Origin: Delphinapterus leucas
Taxonomy: Eukaryota > Chordata > Mammalia > Artiodactyla > Monodontidae
Assembly: GCF_002288925.2 (NCBI RefSeq)
Contig: NW_022098069.1
Coordinates: 79,740,919-79,804,918, forward strand
DNA length: 64,000 nt
Direction of reading: 5' to 3'
This document shows, in pieces, positions 46,038 to 60,670 of this stretch. Position numbers and translations under genes: made by a program. Below the pieces are notes generated by a model. It was not told where the DNA came from, searched no databases, and saw only the letters and a list, made by a program, of their open reading frames with translations. Position 1 is the stretch's first letter; each line of letters opens with the position of its first letter.

Positions 46038-48188
46038 GGGAGACCTTCAAGATGGCAGAGGAGTAAGACATGGAGTTCACCTTCCTCCCCACAAATACAT
46101 TAGAAATACATCTACATCTGGAAAAACTCCTAAAGAACACCTACTGAATACTGGCAGAAGACCTCAGACTTCCCAAAAGGCAAGAAACTCCCCACGTATG
46201 TGGGTAGGGCAAAAGAAAAAAGAAAAAAACAGAGACAAAAGGATAGGGACAGGACCTGCCCCAGTGGGAGGGAGCTGTGAAGGAGGAAAGGTTTCCACAC
46301 ACTAGGAAACCCCTTTGCGGGCAGAGACTGCGGGTGGCGGAGGGGGGAAGCTTCGGAGCCACGGAGGAGAGTGCAGCAACAGGGGTGTAGAGGGCAAAGG
46401 AGAGATTACCGCACAGAGGATCGGTGCCGACCAGCACTCACCAGCCCGAGAGGCTTGTCTTCTCACCCGCCGGGGCGGGCTGGGGCTGGGAGCTGAGGCT
46501 CGGGCTTCAGTCGGATACCAGGGAGAGGACTGTCCTGAACACAGCCTGGAGGGGTTAGTGTACCACGGCTAGCTGGGAGGGAGTCCAGGAAAAAGTCTGG
46601 ACCTGCCGAAGAGGCAAGGGACCATAGTTTCAGGGTGCGTGAGGAGAGGGGATCCAGAGCAGCACCTAAACGAGCTCCAGAGAAGGGCGCAAGCTGCAGC
46701 TATCAGCGGGGACCCCAGAGACAAGCATGAAATGCTAAGGCTGCTGCTAGAGCCACCAAGAAGCCTGTGTGCAGGCACAGGTCACTGTCCACACCTCCCC
46801 TCCCAGGAACCTGTGCAGCCTGCCACTGCCAGGGTCCCGTGATCCAGGGACAACTTCCCCGGGAGAGAACACACAGTGCACCTCAGGCTGCTGCAACGTC
46901 ATGCCAGCCTCTGCCAACGCAGGTTCACTCCACATTCCGTACCCCTCCCTCCCCCCAGTCAGAGTGAGCCAGAGCCCCCTAATCAGTTGCTCCTTTAACC
47001 CCGTCCTATCTGAGCGAAGAACAGGTGCCCTCAGGTGACCTACATACAGAGGAGGGGCCAAATCCAAAACTGAACCCTGGGAGCTGTGCAAACAAAGAAG
47101 AGAAAGGGAAATCTCTCCCAGCAGCCTGAGGAGCAGCGGATTAAATCTCCACAATCAATTTGATGTACCCTGCATTTGTGGAATACCTGAATAGACAATG
47201 AATTATCCCAAATTGAGGAGGTAGACTTTGGGAGCAACTGTAGACTTGGGGTTTGCTTTCTGCATCTAACTTGTTTCTGGTCTTATGTTTATCTTAGTTT
47301 AGTATTTAGACCTTATTATCATTGGTAGAATTTTCTTTATTGATTTGTTTGCTCTCTTCCTTTGTTTTTTTATGTATAGATATATATTTTCTTTTTCTCG
47401 TGTTGTGAGTGTGTATGTGTATGCTTCTTTGTGTAATTTTGTCTGTATAGTTTTGCTTTTACCATTTGTCCTAGGGTTCTCTCTGTACGTTTTTTTTTTT
47501 TTTCTTTTTAGTATAGTTTTAAGCTCTTCTTATCATTGGTGAATTTGTTTTTTTGATTTGGTTGCTCTGTTCTTTGTTTCTTCTTTTTTTATATTACTTT
47601 TAAATGATTTCTTATTTTTCATTTTCATTATAATAACTTTCTTTTCTTTTTTGCTTCTTTCTTTCTTTTTTCCTCCCTTTTCTTCTGAGCCATGTGGCTG
47701 ACAGGGTCTTCGTGTTCTGGCCGTGTGTCAGGCCTGTGCCTCTGAGGTGGGAGAGCCGAGTTCAGGACATTGGTCCACCTGAGACCTCCCGGCACCACAT
47801 AATATCAAACGGTGAAAGCTCTCCCAGAGATCTCCGTCTCACCGCTAAGACCCAGCTCCACTCAACGACCAGCAAGCTACAATGCTGGATACCCTATGCC
47901 AAACAACTAGTAAGACAGGAACATAACCCCATCCATTAGCAGAGAGGCTGCCTAAAATCATAATAAGGTCAGAGACACCCCAAAATGCACCACTGGATGC
48001 AGTCTTGCCCACCAGAAAGACAAGATCCAACCTCATCCACCAGAACAGAGGCACCAGTCCCCTCCACCAGGAAGCCTGGACAGCCCACTGAACCAACCTT
48101 AGCTACTGGGGGCAGACACAAAAAACAACAGGAACTATGATCCTACAGACTGCTCAAAAAAAATCCCAAACACAGTAAAATAAGCAAA
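46038..48188 (+). promoter_or_regulatory. L1 copy B 5'UTR / internal promoter region
   Basis: GC-rich outer part (46038-47040) with a YY1-like 'caagatggcag' near the start, then a T-rich tract (47270-47690) and the ORF1-proximal part. The equivalent T-rich tract in copy A is A-rich on plus at 5577-5680. Promoter function is inferred from the family. Confidence 0.65.
47694..47939 (+). CDS. Small upstream open frame in L1 copy B 5'UTR (81 codons)
   Basis: A sense-strand open frame about 250 bp upstream of ORF1. It shares 'VPLRWES' / 'VPLRRES', 'QD-x-G' and 'ISNGE' with the 71-codon frame at 5540-5325 in copy A. The C-terminal halves differ by a frame change. Translation is unproven. Copy C is truncated before this region. 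Confidence 0.3.
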   Translation: MADRVFVFWPCVRPVPLRWESRVQDIGPPETSRHHIISNGESSPRDLRLTAKTQLHSTTSKLQCWIPYAKQLVRQEHNPIH

Positions 48189-49054
48189 ATGAGAAGACAG
48201 AGAAACACACAGCAGATGAAGGAGCAAGGTAAAAAGCCAACAGATCAAACAAATGAAGACGAAATAGAATTCAGAGTAATGATAGTAAAGATGATCCAGA
48301 ATCTTGGAAATAGAATGAAGAAAATAAAAGAAATGTTTAACAAGGATGGAGAAAAACTAAAGAGCAAACAAACAATGATGAACAACACAATAAATGAAAT
48401 TAAAAATTTTCTAGAAGGAATCAATGGCAGAATAACTGAGACAGAAGAACAGATAAGTGACCTGTTAGATAAAAAAGTGGAAATAACTACTGCAGAGCAG
48501 AATAAAGAAAAAAGAATGAAAAGAATTGAGGACAGTCTCAGAGACCTCTGGGACAACATTAAAAGCACCAACATTCGAGTTATAGGGGTCTCAGAAAAGA
48601 AGAGAAAAAGAAAGGGACTGAGAAAATATTTGAAGAGATTATAGATGAAAACTTCCCTAATATGGGAAAAGAATAGTCAGTCAAGTCCAGGAAGGGCAGA
48701 GAGTCCTATACAGGATAAATCCAAGGAGAAACACGCCAAGACACATATTAATCAAACTATCAAAAATTAAATACAACGAAAAAATATTAAAAGCAGCAAG
48801 GGAAAAATAACATACAAGGGAATCCTCATAAGGTTAACAGCTGATCTTTCAGAAGAAACTCTGCAAGCCAGAAGGGAGTGGCAGGACATATTTAAAGTGA
48901 TGAAAGGGAAAAACCTACAACCAAGATTACTCTACCCAGCAAGGATCTCATTCACATTTGATGGAGAAATTAAAACCTTATCAACAAGCAAAAGGTAAGA
49001 GAATTCAGCACCACCAAACCAGCTTTACAACAAATGCTAAAGGAACTTCTCTAA
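48189..49054 (+). pseudogene. L1 copy B ORF1, frameshifted
   Basis: L1 ORF1p relic starting at 'MRRQRNTQQMKEQ'. Relative to copy A it lacks about seven codons near residue 27 ('EEIGSLPEKEF' in A, 'DEIEF' in B). The coiled-coil part is open to about 48590; the frame is then lost after 'IRVIGVSE', with a stop at 48642-48644. The remaining RRM and C-terminal sequence can be followed in other frames to the original stop at 49052-49054. The ORF1-ORF2 spacer is about 60 bases. Confidence 0.88.
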
Positions 49055-49112
49055 GCAGGAAACACAAGAGAAGGAAGAGATCTACAATAACAAACCCAAA
49101 ACAATTAAGAAA

Positions 49113-52100
49113 ATGGTAATAGGAACATAGATATTGATAACTACGTTAAATATAAATGGATCAGGTGCTCCAACCAAAATACATAGACTGGCTGAATGGA
49201 TACAAAAACAAGACCCATATATAAGCTGTATGAAGAGACCCACTTTGGACCTAGGGACACATACACACTGAAAGTGAGGGGATGGAAAAAGATATACCAT
49301 GGAAATGGAAATCAAAAGAAAGCTGGAGTAGGAATTCTCATATCAGACAAAATATACTTTAAAATAAAGACTATTACAAGAGACAAAGAAGGACACTACA
49401 TAATGATCAAGGGATCAATCCAAGAAGAAGATATAACAACTGTAAATATTTATGCACCCAACATAGGAGCACCTCAATACATAAGGCAAATGCTACCAGT
49501 CATAAAAGGGAAAATTGACAATAACACAATCATTGTAGGGGACTTCAACACCCCACTTTCACCAAAAGACAGATCATCCAAAATGAAAATAAATAAGGAA
49601 ACACAAGCTTTAAATGATACATTAAACAAGATGGACTTAACTGATACTTATAGGACATTCCATCGAAAAACAACAGAATACACTTTCTTCTCAAGTGTTC
49701 ATGGAACATTCTCCAGGATAGATAAATTCTTGGGTCACAAATCAAGCCTCGGTAAATTTAAGAAAATTGAAATCGTATCAAGTATCTTTTCCAACCACAG
49801 CACTATGAGACTAGATATCAATTACAGGAAAAAATCTGTAAAAGATACAAACACACGGAGGCTAAACAATACACTACTACATAACCAAGAGATCACTGAA
49901 GAAATCAAAGAGGAATTCAAAAAATACCTAGAAACAAATGACAATGAGAACATCACGACCCAAAACCTATGGGATGCAGCAAAAGCAGTTCTAAGAGGGA
50001 AGTTTATAGCAATACAATCCTACGTCAAGAAAGAAGAAACTTCTCAAATAAACAACCTAACCTTACACCTAAAGCAATTAGAGAAAGAAGAAAAACAACA
50101 ACAACAAAAAACCCCAAAGTTAGCAGAAGGTAAGAAATCATAAAGATAAGATCAGAAATAAATGAGAAAGAAATGAATAAAACAACAGCAAAGACCAATA
50201 AAACTAAAAGCTGGTTCTTTGAGAAGATAAACAAAATTGATAAACCATTAACCAGACTCATCAAGAAAAAAAGGGAGAATACTCAAAACAATAGAATTAG
50301 AAATGAAAAAGGGGAAGTAACGACTGACACTGCAGAAATAAAAGTATCATGAGAGATTACTACAAGCAACTCTATGCCAAAAAACTGGAAAACTATATGC
50401 CAAAAAAATGGACAATTCTTAGAAGCGCACAACCTTCTGAGACTGAACCAGGAAGAAACAGAAAATATAAACAGACCAATCACAAGCACTGAAATTGAGA
50501 CTGAGATTAAAAATCTTCCAAGAAACAAAAGACTAGGACAAGATGGATTCACAGGCAAATTCTATCAAACATTTAGAGAAGAGCTAACACCTAATCTTCT
50601 CAAACTCTTCCAAATTATAGCAGAGGGAAGAACACTCTCAAGCTCATTCTACAAGGCCACCATCACCCTGATACCAAAACCAAAGAGGTCACAAAGAAAG
50701 AAAACTACAGGCCAATATGAACATACATGCAAAAATCCTCAACAAAATACTAGCAAACAGAATCCAACAGCACATTAAAAGGATCATACACCATGATCAA
50801 GTGGGGCTTATCCTAGGAATGTGAGGATTCTTCAGTATATGCAAATTAATCAATGTGATAAACCATATCAAAAAATTGAAGAAGAAAAACCATATGATCA
50901 TCTCAATAGATGCAGAAAAAGCTTTTGAGAAAATTCAACACCCGTTCATGATAAAAACCCTCCTGAAAGGAGGCATAGAGGGAACTTACCTCAACATAAT
51001 AAAGGCCATATATGACCAACCTACAGCCAACATCGTTCTCAATGGTGAAAAACTAAAACCATTTCCTCTAAGATCAGGAGCAAGACAAGCTTGTCCACTC
51101 TCACCACTATTATTTAACATAGTTTTGGAAGTTTTAGCCACAGGAATTAGAGAAGAAAAAGAAATAAAAGGAATCCAAATCAGAAAAGGAGAAGTAAAGC
51201 TGTCACTGTTTTCAGATGATATGATACTACACATAGCGAGTCCTAAAGACACTACCGGAAAACTACTAGAGCTGAACAATGAATTTGGTAAAGTAGCAGG
51301 ATACAAAATTAATACATAGAAATCACTTGCATTCCTATACACTAAAGTTGAAAAATCTGAAAGAGAAATTAAGGAAACACTCCCATTTACCATTGCAACA
51401 AAAAGAATAAAATACCTAGGAATAAACCTACCTATGGAGGCAAAAGACCTGTATGCAGAAAACTATAAGACACTGATGAAAGAAATTAAAGATGATACAA
51501 ACAGATGGAGAGATATACCATGTTCTTGGATTGGAAGAATCAACATTGTGAAAATGACTATACAACCCAAAGCAATCTACAGATTCAATGCAGTCCATAC
51601 TAAACTACCAATGGCATTTTTCACAGAAGTATAACAAAAAATTGCACAATTTGTATGGAAACACAAAAGACCCTGAATAGCCAAAGCAATCTTGAGAAAG
51701 GAAAATGGAGCTGGATGAATCATGCTCTCAGACTTTAGAGTATACTACAAAGCTACAGTAATCAAGGCAGTATGGTACTGGCACAAAACCAGAAATACAG
51801 ATCAATGGAACAGGATAGAAAGCCCAGAGATAAACCCACGCACATATGGTCATCTTATTTTTGATAAAGGAGGCAAGAATATACAATGGAGAAAAGACAG
51901 CCTCTTCAATAAATGGTTCTGGGAAAACTGGCCAGCTACATGTAAAAGAATGAAATTAGAACACTCCCTAACACCATACAAAAAAGTAATGTCAAAATGG
52001 ATTAAAGACGTAAATGCAAGGCCAGACACTATAAAACTCTTAAAGGAAAGCTTAGGCAGAACACTCTATGACACAAACCACAGCATGGTTCTTTTTGATC

Positions 52101-53154
52101 CACCTCCTAGGGTAAGGGAAATAAAAACAAAAATGGGACCTATTGAAACTTACAAGCTTTTGCACAGCCAAGGAAACCATAAACAAGATGAAAAGACAAG
52201 CTTCAGAATGGGAGAAAATATTTGCAAATGAAGCAACTGACAAAGGATTAATCCCCAAAATTTACAAGCAGCTCATGCAGCTCAATAACAAAAAAACAAA
52301 CAACCCAATCCATAAATGGGTGGAAGACCTAAATAGACATTTCTGCAAAGAAGATGTACATATTGCCAACAAACACGTGAAAGGTTGTTCGACATCCATC
52401 GCTAATCATTAGAGAAATGCAAATACAAACTACAATGAGTTATCACTTCACACCAGTCAGAATGTCCATCATCAAAAAATCTACAAATAGTAAATGCTGG
52501 AGAGGGTGTGGAGAAAAAGGAACGCTCTTACACTGTTGGTGGGAATGTAAATTGATACAGCCACTATGGGGAACAGTAGGGAAGGTCCTTAAAAATCTAA
52601 CAATAGAATTATCATACGACCCAGCAATCCCACTACTGGGCATATACCCTGAGAAAACCATAATTGAAAAAGGGTCACGTACCACAATATTCATTGCAGC
52701 ACTATTTACAATAGCCAAGACATGGAAGCAACCTATGTGTCCATCGACAGGTGAATGGATAAAGAGGATGTGGCACATATATACAATGGAATATTAGCCT
52801 TAAAAAGAAACTGGGCTTCCCTGGTGGCGCAGTGGTTGAGAGTCCGCCTGCAGATGCAGGGGACACGGGTTCGTGCCCTGGTCCGGGAAGATCCCACATG
52901 CTGTGGAGCGGCTGGGCCTGTGAGCCATGGCCACTGAGCCTGCGTGTCCGGAGCCTGTGCTCCACAACGGGAGAGGCCCCAACAGTGAGAGGCCCGTGTA
53001 CCACACACAAAAAAAAAGAAACAAAGAAAGAAAAAGAAATGAAACTGAGTTATTTGTAGTGAGGTGGATGGGCCTAGAGACTGTCACACAGAGTGAAGTA
53101 AGTCAGAAAGAGAAAAAGAAATACTGTATGCTAACAGATATATATGGAATCTAA
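49113..53154 (+). pseudogene. L1 copy B ORF2: endonuclease, RT and C-terminus, multiply broken
   Basis: Complete-length ORF2 relic. The likely start, ATG at 49113, is followed by a TAG at 49128. The endonuclease domain is open at 49196-50143 (315 codons), with 'VNIYAPNIGAP' and 'VGDFNTPLS', but the catalytic 'S-D-H' motif reads S-N-H (Asn codon 49793-49795). Between endonuclease and RT, a one-base deletion near 50338-50350 changes the frame; it is identical in copy A. The RT core at 50855-51319 keeps '[10 protein letters not shown]' and '[12 protein letters not shown]', but its FADD box is FSDD. The C-terminus is in pieces (51722-52231, 52417-52797), and a SINE precedes the final 'LTDIYGI' stop at 53152-53154. 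Inactive. Confidence 0.92.
52811..53030 (+). mobile_element. CHR-2-like SINE inside L1 copy B
   Basis: A complete short CHR SINE in plus orientation: 'gggcttccctggtgg' head, A-box-like 'gcgcagtggttgaga', B-box-like 'gggttcgtgccc', then 'gtaccacacac' and an A-rich tail. The TSD 'aaaaagaaa' (52802-52810 and 53031-53039) is short and A-rich. It interrupts the last part of ORF2. Confidence 0.94.
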
Positions 53155-53574
53155 AAAAATAAATAAATAATGGTTCTAAAAAACCTTGAGTCAGGACAAG
53201 AATAAATTTGGAGATGTAGAGAATGGACTTGAGGACACAGGGTGGGAGAAGTGTAAGCTGGGACGAAGTGAGACAGTGTCATGGACATATATATACTACC
53301 AAATGTAAAATAGATAGCTAGTGGGAAGTAGCCACATAGCTCAGTGAGATCAGCTTGGTGCTCTGTGACCCCCTAGATGGGTGGGATAGGGAGGCTGTGA
53401 GGGAGACACAAGAGTGAGGGGATATGGTGATATATGTATATGTATAGCTGATTCAATTTGTTATAAAGCAGAAACTAACACACCATTGTAAAGCAATTAT
53501 ACTCCAATAAAGATGTAAAGAAATAAAAAATAAAGCATACTCTTCAACCAAGAAAAAATAAATATAGGAAACTT

Positions 53575-54944
53575 CAAAATACTGTCTTCTTTTTCTTAGA
53601 AAAGATTTATGTGTGATTACAATGCACAACTAGGCAAACATTTCTTTGTATTATTTCTCAGTTATTCTGTTTTCTTTTCACTGGCCTACAAATTGTGGAT
53701 GAAGACCAGTATACATGGGTCATTCCACTATCATGAGAAAAATGTAAATATTCTGATGAAAATATATTGTTTGCCTAATAAAACCATAAGAACATACCTT
53801 ATTCAGTGCTTATACTTTTTCATAATAATGCTGAATTCCAAAATGAATTTCTAATAAAATGTGTTTTATATGTATCACCAATATCATTGATTCTTATATT
53901 CTCACTTAAAAATAATAGTGTTCTCTTCCACTAGTGTCAGGTGAAATTATATTGTTCTCCCTATTTATGAGCTAATAAAAACTAATCTAAGGTATTGCTT
54001 ACCATGCATTTGGAGCTTCCAAGGAGTAAATGCAGACAGATTAATTTTTCAATTCTAAAATTCACACCCCAATTTAACATTAGGTGAATTTCTTCAAAAA
54101 ACGAATTGGGTTTATTCTGTAAATGGGCTAAAATAAAAGAATCTGTAAATTGGGCTAAAATGAAAGGATCTGAAATGTTAATTATAACCTTTGATTGGAT
54201 TCATCTCTTATTAGGAGAGATTCTGGTATAACTTATTCCCTTAATAAACTACATCTTTTCCAACAAAAGAACATAAAGGAATTTAAAATAAATATAGGGG
54301 AAGCAACTGATTAAATATCTAGTTATATAGACAAAGTAAAACTTTATTTAAGATGAGTCCAAGTTAAAAACCCTACTTCTTGGCCTAACGTTTGTTTCTG
54401 CAACTACCATATTAACTAAATAGGAGCCAAAATTCAACAATAGGGCAATTCCAAACTAATTTGAAATTAAGCATTTTATCATTTAAAATTTGAATGATCA
54501 AAGAAAATAGAATAATTTCCACAAATGATTGTATTTGTTACTAATTTCATTTGACACACTTGATGATGTTTTAATTCTTCATTTTACCTATATTTCATCA
54601 TTTGATAGTATTTTGGGAGAACTTTGTTTAAGAGAGTCTTGGTCTGTTATAGATAAGATGTTATAAAATACTTCTTTACCAGCATGCCTCAAAATCAAGG
54701 AACACTGGGCCTATCGCTAAACTCTTACTAGTTCTTATTTGTTAGACTTCTGGTTTTCCCATAGGAAAGAAATTATTAGATACATTTTATTAACTTCTTT
54801 AAGAAAATCTAAATTTCACAGACTGTCAAAATATATTTTTTGTTATTATTACTAACAATTTGCTTAAATGCCCATAATATTACTTAATTTAAATCTATAT
54901 TTTATGGGTAGCTCCAGGTTTGGTTGGAGCATAGAGAATTCTTA
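53575..54944. other. AT-rich DNA, no recognised gene
   Basis: About 1.4 kb without an assigned repeat. At 54116-54170 the phrase 'tctgtaaa..gggctaaaat.aaa' occurs twice (a small local duplication). Confidence 0.5.
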
Positions 54945-55240
54945 GGTCAGTGGAAATACTCTGCATCATACTATAATGATGGAAACATGTCATACATTTG
55001 TCCAAATCCATAGAATGTACAACACCAAGAGTGAACCTTAATGTAAACTATGGACTTTAGGTGATTATAATGAGTCAATATAGGTGCATCAATTATAAGA
55101 AATGTACCATTCTGGTAGGAGATGTCAATAATGGGGGAGGCATGTGTGGGAGCATGAGGTATATGGGAAATCTCTTAAGTTTTCTGTGAACCTAAAACTG
55201 CTCCAAAAAACAAAGTCTTAAATTAAAAAAAATAAGTAAT
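54945..55240 (+). mobile_element. Ancient L1M 3'UTR fragment
   Basis: Follows the recalled 3' end of an L1MB-type element: 'gaaatactctgcatcatact', 'gtacaacaccaagagtgaac', 'aatgtaaactatggactttag', 'aatgtaccattctggt' and the end 'tgctccaaaaaacaaagtct'. About 300 bp, with no coding part. Confidence 0.8.
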
Positions 55241-55970
55241 CACTGTGTTTAACTCTATTTTGCAGTAGATCATTGTTCTAGATAGAGCAGAGTGCTTTCA
55301 ATATGAGCATATGATTAGCTGTGGAATAGGTTGCAGTTTATGTTCCCTAGAAAGGGCTATTGATGCTCATTTGATTTTGAAACAGCTTATAAAATAGTCT
55401 TACGTACATCCATTAACACACAAAGAAACATGCGCACACATACATTCCTGACATTAAAAATATAATTACCATTATCAGGTAAATTCATCAATCACACTCA
55501 TAAGGAGCAGATGATTAATATGCTATCTTATTACCGTTTATGGGTTAAACACCAAGGAGAAAACTTGGCAAATGAATTTGTGTTGCTTAAATAAATTTTG
55601 TTAAATATACTTATTTGTTTGAAACACAGCATTCTTCACTTGTTATGAGGACCAGTGATGTCCAAAAGAAATTAGAAATATAAAATACTACAACTAATTC
55701 TCAAATTTACTATTCATTTCAGTTCACAGAAATTACTGTTTTTAACCAAAACTATTACAGATTGAAAGGTGGTACTCTATAAATATACATTATGAACACA
55801 GGATATTTTAAAATATTTTACTATTTACTATTTTTAAATATCCTGGATGATTATGTTTTATACTTTTATTATGCAGTAATTTGCAACAAATGTTGGAAGT
55901 ACAATTTTGATTTATCTAATACGTTAAATCTCACTTTACATACAACAATACCAAACAATATTAAGTGGCA
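55241..55970. other. AT-rich DNA, no recognised gene
   Basis: About 730 bp between two L1 fragments. Nothing recognised. Confidence 0.5.
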
Positions 55971-55988
55971 GATGTCCACGAGAGTGGA

Positions 55989-57960
<1,972 letters not shown>

Positions 57961-58014
57961 TAATTTTGGGGGGTTTATTTTTGTAGGTCTTTTTTCTTCT
58001 CTTGTGTTTTCCAC

Positions 58015-59010
58015 CTAGAGAAGTTCCTTTAGCATTTGTTTTAAAGGTGGTTTGGTGGTGCTGAATTCTCTTAGCTTTTGCTTGTCTGTAAAGGTTTTAA
58101 TTTCTCCATCGAATCTGAATGAGATCCTTGATGGGTAGAGTAATCTCTTCTGGGTAGAGTAGGTTTTTCACTTTCATCACTTTAAATATATCCTGCCACT
58201 CCCTTCTGGCCTGCAGAGTTTCTGCTCAAAAATCGGCTGATAACCTTATGCGGATTCCCTTGTATGTTATTTGTTGTTTTTCCCTTCCTACTTTTAATAT
58301 TTTTCCTTTGTACTTAATTTTTGTTAGTTTGATTAATATGTGTCTTGACGTGTTTCTCTTTGGGTTTATCCTGTATGGGACTCTCTGCACTTCCTGGACT
58401 TGGGTGGCTAGCTCCTTTCCCGTGTTATGGAAGTTTTCAATTATAATCTCTTCAAATATTTTCTCAGATCCTTTCTCTTTCTCTTCTTCTTTTGGGACCC
58501 CTATAATTCGAATGTTGATATATTTAATGTTGTCCCAGAGATCTCTGAAACTGTCTTCATTACTTTTTTCTTTCTTTGTTTCTTTATTTATTTATACATA
58601 CAGCAGGTTCCTATTAGTTATCTATGTTATACATATTAGTGTATATACATCAATCCCAATGTCCTCATTACTTTTCATTCTTTTTTCTTTATTCTGCTCT
58701 GTGGCAGTTATTTCCATCATTATACCTTCCAGTTCACTTATCTCTTCTTCTGCCTCAGTTATTCTGCTATTGATTCCTTCTAGTGTTTTTCTAATTTCAG
58801 TTATTGTGTTGTTCATCACTGTTTGTTCTTTAGTTCTTCTAGGTACTTGTTAAATATTTCTTCTATTTTCTCAATCTGTGCTCCATTCTATTTCTGAGAT
58901 TTTGGCTCATCTTTACTATCATTACTCTTAATCTTTTTCTGGTAGGTTGCCTATTTCCTCTTCATTTACTTGGTCTTGTGGGTTTTTACCTTGCTCCTTC
59001 ATCTGCAACA
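58015..59010 (-). pseudogene. L1 copy C ORF1, interrupted
   Basis: ORF1 relic. The coiled-coil part is read at 58819-58622 ('EEEISELEG'), then broken by the 97-bp insertion. The C-terminal part ('RREWQDIFK'-like, from plus 'ctgccactcccttctggcc') runs to a stop at about 58015-58017. The start codon region is altered by a small deletion near 59010. Confidence 0.82.
58568..58664 (-). mobile_element. 97-bp L1 3'-end stub with TSD
   Basis: A tiny minus-strand insertion inside copy C ORF1. It has a T-rich start (the tail, 58568-58592) and then 'atacagcaggttcctattag', which matches the 3'UTR of the L1 at 10727-11746 rather than copies A-C. A perfect 11-bp TSD 'tcattactttt' lies at 58557-58567 and 58665-58675. 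Confidence 0.85.
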
Positions 59011-59904
59011 TATTTCTCTGCTTATCTTACAGAATTAATGATTGAAAAAGAAATGAATACAGTTTGCAAATGCTAAGACTTAATCTGTTGCATCATAATT
59101 TCAGAAAAGAATAACTGTCAAAATTCAAATGCATAAACAGAACTCAGAAAGTAAAGAATACTCAGAACTCAATTTATATTAAAAATACATTGTTTCAAAA
59201 TATTAAGTGTATAATTTGCATTGATGGTTTGTAAAGCTACATCTATTACAAGCCACCAATTCTATGGCATAGAAATCAATAAAAATGGCAACTAAGGAGG
59301 AAAAGTCATAAAAATACTACTTTATAATTACAATTAAATTCAACCTATAAAATGAGCTATCTCCCCATTTTAAAATTGAAATTTTAAAATTTAATGAAGA
59401 AAAAGAAGTCATTTCATTATATTTACTCATGACAAAAATCACTATGAGAAATTTGACTTTAGATACAAACTTTATGTGATATTTTTATTGGATAAGTTAA
59501 TAAATAATTAATACATTTATCATTCAAAATAAAATAAAATATAGTTTATCTATGTAAAAATGGGTTTCTTTAACTCCGAGGTGCTAAAGTTTAAAAAGCC
59601 GTGGTTTGAAGTTCATTACTGGATCCCAATATTTGAGCTGTAGTAAGGGAATTTTAGGTACACTGGGAAAGATAGATAATATTGAGTAATTTAAGATAAC
59701 GCTTTCACTCTTAAGTCTTGGGTAAATATTATTTCTGACTGAGTTTTTGGATTCTCTATAATCTTCCTAAAGAATAGACCCAATTAGATCCTCAAATAGT
59801 ATTAAACGTCTTTCTACCTGAAGATCTTCACAAAAACACCATGCCATAATGGAACTCTTTTATCCCAGTTTTTCCTCATAAGTCTTATCCATCAAGATTT
59901 CCCT

Positions 59905-60130
59905 GAGTATCCATTTGTATCTCCCCAGGTTCTGCTAGGCCTCCATATTATATACTCTCTAAACAACATGTGGTTATCCTTGGTAGCATTTATAAAATAT
60001 ATTTTAATAATTTTTATTATAATAGACTTAATTTCTGTAATTTTTCCAATATCACTGTAAGTCCCATGATAGCAGGGACTTCTTTTATCTTTTCTAGCTC
60101 TGAATCTATCACTAAAGTAAATACTCACTA
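59905..60130 (+). repeat. L2 LINE 3' tail
   Basis: Diverged L2 end: 'actgtaagtcccatgatagc', 'agggacttcttttat' and 'aaagtaaatactcact' in the expected order. Confidence 0.55.
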
Positions 60131-60634
60131 ACTACCACAGATTTTGGACAGAATTATTTGACTGCAATTGTTTGAATATAATTCTGGTTTTGATCAATTA
60201 TGAATAGCTTTATCTCTAAATTATATTAATAGATATATGACCATATACATCTAAAACAACAGAACAATTTTTAACTATTTTTAGCTTAAGTGAATCAGAT
60301 TTTATTGCAAAACAATTAAAAGGCTGTTATAAATCTTCTTTGGGCTTATTGGTTTATAACTTGACTTCTCTCATGTGATGAGGTTCTCATGCCATCAGAA
60401 TTCAGTGTGAGTAAAAATATATAGTAACTATGATTAGCTATTCAGTACTGATGAAAACTACAAAATTAGTTAAAATTCTGAAAGCAGCTTTTGGCAGCCA
60501 AGTATTAGAGGGTCCCAAATTCAGACTCTTTCTCCCATCTCCCCTCCCCACATTGCTTATACTTATTGTGCAAGACTCATAATAAATGTCTCCTTTAAAT
60601 AACACTTCCTCTGAATACCATGGCCCAAGACCTG

Positions 60635-60670
60635 CCCCAGAACTGATCACTACCCCAGAACTGATCACTA
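60635..60670. repeat. 18-bp tandem duplication
   Basis: The unit 'ccccagaactgatcacta' occurs twice, head to tail and identical, at 60635-60652 and 60653-60670. Confidence 0.95.

Larger units (their letters stand above)
46038..53559 (+). mobile_element. L1 LINE copy B, full length but defective
   Basis: A 7.5-kb plus-strand L1 running from the 5' end ('agaccttcaagatggcag', a YY1-like site at 46048-46058) through a 5'UTR (to 48188), ORF1, ORF2 and a 3'UTR to an A-rich tail. An imperfect 15-bp TSD is seen: 'aaatatagaaaattt' (46023-46037) against 'aaatataggaaactt' (53560-53574). A CHR-2-like SINE sits in the end of ORF2. Both ORFs are broken. The 5'UTR has fewer CpGs than copy A, and the TSD is less perfect than copy A's, both consistent with an older insertion. 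Confidence 0.95.
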
